A stretch of 31,478 nt of DNA. Origin: a virus. Positions 28,508-31,478 of this stretch are shown piece by piece. The DNA is taken from the IMG/VR virus record IMGVR_UViG_3300042376_000760, positions 1-31,478 of that record; one strand, written 5' to 3'. How positions within the stretch are numbered: the first letter of the stretch is position 1; each line of letters opens with the position of its first letter. The translations under genes were made by a program, and so were the position numbers. The notes beneath the pieces were generated by a model. That model saw only the letters and a list, made by a program, of their open reading frames with translations. It made no database searches and had not been told where the DNA came from.

Positions 28508-28573
28508 TTGGAAGCGTAGCAGACCCGTTTTTCGACCCCGTAGAGGGTATCGTGCGGATAGTCTAGCGATAGG

Positions 28574-28607
28574 TATTCGCGACTAGATTTTACCCTAGTC
28601 GCGAATA
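28574..28607. repeat. 13-bp perfect inverted repeat
   Basis: TATTCGCGACTAG (28574-28586) and CTAGTCGCGAATA (28595-28607) around an 8-base centre. No T tract follows on either strand, so it is not a standard terminator. It could be a protein-binding site or an origin hairpin. Confidence 0.7.
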
Positions 28608-28673
28608 ACCCGTCACGGAGGGGATGGGGATGGGATTGACCAGTGCTGCCAGAGACGGTCGATTTCACGGTCG

Positions 28674-28683
28674 TTCCCCTCGT
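28674..28683 (+). repeat. TTCCCCTCGT element, copy 4
   Basis: Preceded by GATTTCACGGTCG and followed after ten bases by palindrome copy 3; about 115 bases before the ATG at 28798. Confidence 0.6.
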
Positions 28684-28693
28684 TAGGTTGGAT

Positions 28694-28709
28694 GCGACCC
28701 CGGGGTCGC
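28694..28709. repeat. Iterated palindrome GCGACCCCGGGGTCGC, copy 3
   Basis: Perfect 16-bp palindrome just downstream of a TTCCCCTCGT element, the same arrangement as copy 4 at 31237-31252. Confidence 0.9.
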
Positions 28710-28739
28710 CTGTTTGTTCGTACACTACTTTTGTGCTGT

Positions 28740-28748
28740 TGTGGATAA
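28740..28748 (-). promoter_or_regulatory. Perfect DnaA-box match TTATCCACA
   Basis: The minus strand reads TTATCCACA, identical to the consensus DnaA box. It forms one arm of an imperfect hairpin (TGTGG, AAAAA, 7-base loop, TTTTT, CCACA). Only one box was seen, so an origin is not established. Confidence 0.4.
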
Positions 28749-28797
28749 AAATGGGTAGTTTTTCCCACAGTCCGTACACTACTTTTGGAGTATCGCT

Positions 28798-29016
28798 ATG
28801 TCAGGTGACAGTAAGATTCAGTTCAGCGAAAGGGAACAGAATGCACTCGCAATGATCTGCGAGATGATGTCTCACGCCAAGCATGAGTCTCGACTTGGGG
28901 ATGACTTCGACACTGAAGCTGTGGTGGATAGCGTTGCCAGAGTTCTGGATAGCTTCCTGTCAGTGAGGTGGGACGATCTTTACGATCGGTTCCATCGTCA
29001 GGGTGTCAATCGGTAA
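28798..29016 (+). CDS. Small acidic protein, unknown
   Basis: A 72-residue protein: MSGDSKIQFSEREQNALAMICEMMSHAKHESRLG, then DTEAVVDSVARVLDSFLSVRWDDLYDRFHRQG. Helical and acidic; no domain recognised. The start context CTACTTTTGGAGTATCGCT-ATG recurs at the neighbouring genes 29109 and 29337. The last 29 bases of the gene are repeated almost exactly after 29639 (29640-29669), a sign of cassette duplication. Confidence 0.55.
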   Translation: MSGDSKIQFSEREQNALAMICEMMSHAKHESRLGDDFDTEAVVDSVARVLDSFLSVRWDDLYDRFHRQGVNR

Positions 29017-29025
29017 TCGCAGAGC

Positions 29026-29081
29026 AGCGCCCTCCGGGGCGTTAATGCGGCCTGCCCTACGGCAGACGGTTGCAAGCCCGT
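29026..29081 (+). ncRNA. Three-hairpin leader, copy 1
   Basis: Stem 1 (29026-29043): AGCGCCC, UCCG loop, GGGCGUU, 7 bp. The linker AATGCGGC follows. Stem 2 (29052-29065): CTGCC, CTAC, GGCAG. Stem 3 (29066-29081): ACGG, loop TTGCAAGC, CCGT. The same architecture recurs before the paralogous gene at 30778, with compensatory changes in all stems. CGCAGA precedes stem 1 in both. Confidence 0.65.
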
Positions 29082-29108
29082 TTTATACCCCTCTACTGGA
29101 GTATCGCT

Positions 29109-29297
29109 ATGCGTTATCAAGTCACCGTCGAACGTGTCGAACGGTTCTTGGAGACTGTCACTGTTGAAGCCGAATCGTCTGAGTCAGCCATTGATAAGGT
29201 TGAACTGACGACCAAGGATGGTGAGTCGGTCCTGTATGCCGAATGCCAATACTGCCTAGACAACGGCACTGGTGCCTGTCAGGGCTATGGTTGCTAG
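29109..29297 (+). CDS. Small beta-rich protein, paralogue of 30778-30963
   Basis: A 62-residue protein, MRYQVTVERVERFLETVTVEAESSE, then AIDKVELTTKDGES and a Cys-rich end (CQYCLDNGTGACQGYGC). The first 35 residues align with 30778-30963 (MQYIVTVERIDRYTKRVAVEAES), so the two genes are paralogues, yet only this one has the four-Cys tail, which may bind metal. The start is taken at ATG 29109, after the CTCTACTGGAGTATCGCT context. Function unknown. A three-hairpin leader precedes both copies. Confidence 0.65.
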   Translation: MRYQVTVERVERFLETVTVEAESSESAIDKVELTTKDGESVLYAECQYCLDNGTGACQGYGC

Positions 29298-29336
29298 ATT
29301 CCCGTCCGTTTCACCCTTTTATTGGAGTATTGCTAA

Positions 29337-29639
29337 ATGAGACACACACCTGGACCTTGGATGTTTCACCTCGGACGTGGAGCCAATCCAAGATTTCACG
29401 TTCAAACGACAAGTGGATACCAAATTGCCAGCACGACAGAACTGAACAGTCACCCTCAAGCCAAGGATGAAAACGAGCAGCGACAAGCAAACGCTAGGCT
29501 GATCGCCGCAGCGCCAGACCTTCTGGAAGCGTGTGAACTGGTGCAGAAGTGGATGCTTGGTGGGCAACCTGCTCCATTCAGCGACTCGAAGGTCTTGGAA
29601 GCTGTCGGCGAAGCGATATCCAAAGCCAAGGACGCCTAA
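29337..29639 (+). CDS. Phage protein of the 'HTPGPW...ARLIAAAPDLLEA' type
   Basis: A 100-residue protein. It starts MRHTPGPWMFHLGRGANPRFHV and continues ENEQRQANARLIAAAPDLLEACE, a pattern very widespread in phages and prophages, whose members have no established function. Length is normal for the group. The start context CCCTTTTATTGGAGTATTGCTAA-ATG follows the local consensus. It is the last gene before the large non-coding stretch. Confidence 0.8.
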   Translation: MRHTPGPWMFHLGRGANPRFHVQTTSGYQIASTTELNSHPQAKDENEQRQANARLIAAAPDLLEACELVQKWMLGGQPAPFSDSKVLEAVGEAISKAKDA

Positions 29640-30337
29640 CGGTTCCATCGTCAAGGTGTCAATCGGTGATTTTCATCGCTTCCCTATTGACTCCTTCGGG
29701 ACAGTAGATAGAGTGTTAATGTCGCCCTTAGACAAGGCGGCAAAGGAACCCAATTCATGACACTCTTAACGATCAACCGAATCTTGTTGTGCGTTGGGTT
29801 CCGCCACAACAGTCTACGCCAACAGCCAGGTGAGCAATCACTTGGCTGTAAGCGTTTCACGGATCGAGTAATCGACAATTGCGTTGTCTAGGTGATAACA
29901 AAGCCTTCGGGGATCGGTTGACCGGCTGTAGCACCCGAGAAAGCAGAGCCGGAAAGTGATAGTGAGCGGTGTTAATCCCACCGTCAAGGAAGCCTAGAGT
30001 ATCGGTCACGACCGAGACGGGCTAGGCGAATACAGAGGTGAAATATGGCTTCTCCATCAGGAGTTTTTCCCGGCAACGAACGAGTAGTTGATCTCGTAAA
30101 GCACGCCAGCGTCCGGGTCCACAGACGATTCCAGCAAAAAGCCGTAGCATAAGCCCGAGTTACCTGAGTCACTGATACAACGCAATTGAAGTCAAGCAAT
30201 CGCCAACCTGATGATACCCGGTCTTTATAGGCTGGTATCGTCGGGGATGGCGTGCGTGTTGTCCGAGGTCGGTTTCACGCCGTTTCCCCTCGTTTGGTGT
30301 CGGTTTTTCGAGTTCCTCGTTTTCGGGAGTAGATTTC
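29640..30337 (+). ncRNA. Candidate large structured RNA (core about 29705-30252)
   Basis: About 700 bases without a convincing gene. Pairings visible by eye: GAGTGT/ACACTC (29711/29760); GTCGCC/GGCGGC (29721/29736); GTTGTGCG/CGCCACAAC hairpin (29786-29810) whose loop TTGGGTT is complementary to AACCCAA at 29747, a possible pseudoknot; an 11-bp hairpin CAGCCAGGTGA-GCAA-TCACTTGGCTG with GNRA loop (29823-29848); a perfect 12-bp long-range helix CAATTGCGTTGT/ACAACGCAATTG (29876/30177) extended after a 4x4 loop by GTGA/TCAC; CGGTG/CACCG near 29969; and a terminal stem CGCCA, GATGATACC / GGTATCGTC, TGGCG (30201-30252). A 44-codon frame at 29757-29891 lies across these stems and is probably incidental. 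Size and style recall giant phage RNAs such as GOLLD or ROOL, but identity is untested. Confidence 0.55.
30284..30293 (+). repeat. TTCCCCTCGT element, copy 5
   Basis: Within GGTTTCACGCCGTTTCCCC followed by TCGTTTGGTGTCGGTTTTT, nearly identical over 35 bases to copy 6; the ATG at 30338 is 45 bases downstream. Confidence 0.65.
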
Positions 30338-30649
30338 ATGTTAGATGATAAGTTTGGACACCTTGCAAAAGAGGCAGTCGATGTCCAGGACGCATGTAAC
30401 CCGCTAGGCATTGTCCGTAGTTTTGTCTTTGCAATGGATGAACTCAGGCTCCTTGGAGTCACCGCAACGGATGACATCTGTAATCACCCTGTCGGCATCC
30501 TCTGGGCGCACAAGTTGGCAGACCTGTTCGGCGTTGCTTCTTGTGGAATCGACGACGATCGCTATGCCGTAGCGTTGTCCATGTGCATCGAGTGTGGAAG
30601 CAAGTGGGAGCAGATGGACCTTGAGCGAAGGACTGGTGTTGGTAGTTGA
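30338..30649 (+). CDS. Small protein, unknown
   Basis: A 103-residue protein, MLDDKFGHLAKEAVDVQDACNPLG, RSFVFAMDELRLLGVTATDDICNHP, GILWAHKLADLFGVASCG, ending with ALSMCIECGSKWEQMDLERR. The order of a HLAKEAVDVQDACNPLGI helix with Asn-Pro followed by H-P-x-x-x-L-W-x-x-K-L recurs in small phage proteins of the same type, without known function. Two C-terminal Cys residues. GGGAG lies nine bases before the ATG. Confidence 0.55.
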   Translation: MLDDKFGHLAKEAVDVQDACNPLGIVRSFVFAMDELRLLGVTATDDICNHPVGILWAHKLADLFGVASCGIDDDRYAVALSMCIECGSKWEQMDLERRTGVGS

Positions 30650-30650
30650 A

Positions 30651-30706
30651 CGCAGATGACATCAATTTCCTCGTTTTATGGAGTAGATCATGCGACGAAA
30701 CTAAAC
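30651..30706 (+). other. Cassette remnant: truncated leader and four-codon ORF
   Basis: CGCAGATGACATCAATTTCCTCG is followed by a start context (TTATGGAGTAGATC) and ATG CGA CGA AAC TAA, after which CGCAGATGACA repeats and begins the next leader. This looks like a gene start left behind when a cassette was lost, or a very short leader peptide (MRRN). Confidence 0.45.
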
Positions 30707-30713
30707 GCAGATG

Positions 30714-30768
30714 ACACCCTTCGGGGTGTAATGCGGCCTAGCACTTCGCTAGCCAGTTCAAAGCCTGG
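30714..30768 (+). ncRNA. Three-hairpin leader, copy 2
   Basis: Stem 1 (30714-30729): ACACCC, UUCG loop, GGGTGT. Linker AATGCGGC. Stem 2 (30738-30752): CTAGC, ACTTC, GCTAG. Stem 3 (30753-30768): CCAG, loop TTCAAAGC, CTGG. The GG of the 3' strand of stem 3 is also the start of GGAG, the ribosome site of the ATG at 30778, so folding could hide it. Confidence 0.65.
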
Positions 30769-30777
30769 AGATTGGTT

Positions 30778-30963
30778 ATGCAGTACATCGTGACAGTTGA
30801 GAGGATCGATCGCTACACAAAGAGGGTGGCTGTCGAAGCCGAATCAGGCGATGACGCTTGGGAAAAAGTCAATGAAATGCTTGAATCTGGAGAAGTCTTG
30901 TTCAATTCTCCTCCAGTAGAGTGTGACGAAGAAATCCTGCTCGTGGAGCCATCTGGAGATTGA
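30778..30963 (+). CDS. Small beta-rich protein, paralogue of 29109-29297
   Basis: A 61-residue protein, MQYIVTVERIDRYTKRVAVEAESGDDAWEKVNEML. The first 35 residues match the 29109 product; the C-terminus differs and has an acidic VECDEEILLVEPSGD end with a single Cys. ATG 30778 is chosen because GGAG lies seven bases upstream; an upstream TTG in frame is less likely. It is preceded by the second three-hairpin leader and followed two bases later by the next gene, so they are probably one unit. Confidence 0.65.
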   Translation: MQYIVTVERIDRYTKRVAVEAESGDDAWEKVNEMLESGEVLFNSPPVECDEEILLVEPSGD

Positions 30964-30965
30964 TA

Positions 30966-31190
30966 ATGCCTGCAAAGATAGACCTAGATCAGCTTGAGGA
31001 CACGATCAAGCGTATCAACTGGCAGTACGGACGTGGCAATGTCCGGTCGATCAACCTTGACAAAGACACTGTCGAGGTTGAATACGGATGGGGAATCAAG
31101 AATGTTGAACACGTCAAGTTTCGTATCGTTGGCAACAAAGTCAGGTTCCGTGGCGTGACGCGGACGATCGGCTACAAGAACCGGCTCTGA
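30966..31190 (+). CDS. Small basic protein, unknown
   Basis: A 74-residue protein starting at ATG 30966 (GGAG seven bases upstream): MPAKIDLDQLEDTIKRINWQYG, VRSINLDKDTVEVEYGWGIKNVEHVKFRI, RFRGVTRTIGYKNRL. The alternation suggests a small beta-barrel or alpha-beta fold. No family is recognised. Confidence 0.5.
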   Translation: MPAKIDLDQLEDTIKRINWQYGRGNVRSINLDKDTVEVEYGWGIKNVEHVKFRIVGNKVRFRGVTRTIGYKNRL

Positions 31191-31207
31191 GGCCGACTTC
31201 ACCCCGT

Positions 31208-31217
31208 TTCCCCTCGT
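31208..31217 (+). repeat. TTCCCCTCGT element, copy 6
   Basis: Within CACCCCGTTTCCCC followed by TCGTTTGGTGTCCGGTTTT; 64 bases before the ATG at 31281. Palindrome copy 4 lies 20 bases downstream. Confidence 0.65.
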
Positions 31218-31236
31218 TTGGTGTCCGGTTTTCAAT

Positions 31237-31252
31237 GCGACCCCGGGGTCGC
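31237..31252. repeat. Iterated palindrome GCGACCCCGGGGTCGC, copy 4
   Basis: Perfect 16-bp palindrome between a TTCCCCTCGT element and the start of 31281-31478. Confidence 0.9.
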
Positions 31253-31280
31253 GTCCATTCCCTTGTTCTGGAGTTTTAGT

Positions 31281-31478
31281 ATGTCCAAGACTGATTATCG
31301 CGGTATTGACTACGGCATGGGTATGTCAAACATCGACCGAGACGCCGATATTCGATACGGTGTCATCCCTCACCATGCTGTTGGCAGTGCGTGGTACGAG
31401 TCTGCTGAAGGGTTCTACGGCAGTCCAGCGTGTCCCAATTGTGGCGGTGATGCAGTGGAGTACGACGAGTCAAAGCAC
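31281..31478 (+). CDS. Small zinc-binding-type phage protein (N-terminal part)
   Basis: The first 66 codons of a gene that runs off the right edge. The product starts MSKTDYRGIDYGMGMSNID, then DADIRYGVIPHHAVGSAWYE and ACPNCGGDAVEYDE. The opening 'D-Y-G-x-G-x-x-N-I-D...I-R-Y-G-V-I-x-x-x-A' is common in small phage proteins, usually followed by zinc-binding Cys pairs such as the C-P-N-C seen here. Function unknown. CTGGAG lies seven bases before the ATG. Confidence 0.7.
   Translation, partial: MSKTDYRGIDYGMGMSNIDRDADIRYGVIPHHAVGSAWYESAEGFYGSPACPNCGGDAVEYDESKH

Larger units (their letters stand above)
28297..28797. other. Non-coding stretch with hairpin, repeats and a DnaA-box match
   Basis: No convincing gene. 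It contains TTCCCCTCGT copies 3 and 4, a 13-bp inverted repeat, palindrome copy 3, a TTATCCACA match on the minus strand and the direct repeat CGTACACTACTTTTG (28719-28733 and 28773-28787). The mixture suggests a control or replication region. Confidence 0.55.

Noticed and set aside
29757-29891. 44-codon ORF inside the large non-coding region
   Set aside because: Its codons coincide with strong RNA stems, the ribosome site is ten bases away and the product has no recognisable pattern. A real small gene is not excluded.
29876-30060. Group I intron (AATTGCG resembling a P element, GCCTAG...CTAGGC resembling P7)
   Set aside because: The order of the P, Q, R and S elements and a usable P3/P8 could not be found, and the flanks do not join an interrupted gene.
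1-31478. CRISPR array
   Set aside because: The repeats seen are dispersed or palindromic; no regularly spaced direct repeats with unique spacers were found.

Overview
The window is part of the genome of a tailed double-stranded DNA phage or prophage. A head-morphogenesis cluster runs leftwards on the minus strand (scaffold, major capsid protein, decoration protein, small and large terminase subunits, portal). It is followed by virion and envelope-directed accessory genes that run off the left edge in a LamG-type tail or receptor-binding protein. The host cannot be read directly. GC content is moderate, several small proteins carry signal peptides and the gene mix resembles environmental (freshwater-type) phages. 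A Gram-negative-type or planctomycete-like host is a guess only. No tail tube or tape-measure gene is visible, and the portal ends in a long Gln/Ala-rich helical tail, which fits a podovirus-like particle.

Layout. (1) 1-16008, minus strand: the structural operon. Many genes are joined by 4-bp ATGA overlaps. Its left part (1-5.2 kb) carries exported or membrane proteins: a papain-like protease, a DnaJ-type zinc module fused to a thioredoxin-like domain, an alpha/beta hydrolase and two small transmembrane proteins. A short gene between capsid and terminase genes (12753-12977) resembles the Acb2/Tad1 family of cyclic-nucleotide sponges. (2) 16.0-18.8 kb: a serine recombinase and a small excisionase-like gene on the plus strand, with a RuvC-like nuclease and a Nudix-type protein on the minus strand. 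(3) 18.9-26.4 kb, minus strand: an early-type operon of small genes. It includes an SNase, an SPFH-like membrane protein, a TGT/DpdA-like TIM barrel and a YubB/Api92-like protein. It is punctuated by two rho-independent terminators and a tRNA-like element, and a third terminator closes it. (4) 26.4-27.1 kb: a divergent control region. (5) 27.1-31.5 kb, plus strand: a sigma-factor-like protein, then small cassette genes separated by long non-coding stretches.

The most interesting material is non-coding. A 16-bp inverted repeat (consensus close to TGTCGCA-NN-TGCGACA) sits at seven putative promoters on both strands, in only two geometries relative to the -35 box plus one exception, and looks like one repressor's regulon. 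A decamer, TTCCCCTCGT, recurs six times, only in the right 4.3 kb, mostly 55-125 bp before start codons and beginning next to the sigma-like gene. Two paralogous small genes each follow the same three-hairpin leader, with compensatory base changes in all three stems. Between 29.70 and 30.25 kb lies a candidate large structured RNA with a 12-bp perfect long-range helix, a GNRA-capped 11-bp hairpin and a possible pseudoknot. A perfect 16-bp palindrome, GCGACCCCGGGGTCGC, occurs four times. These observations come from reading the sequence by eye; no database search was possible.
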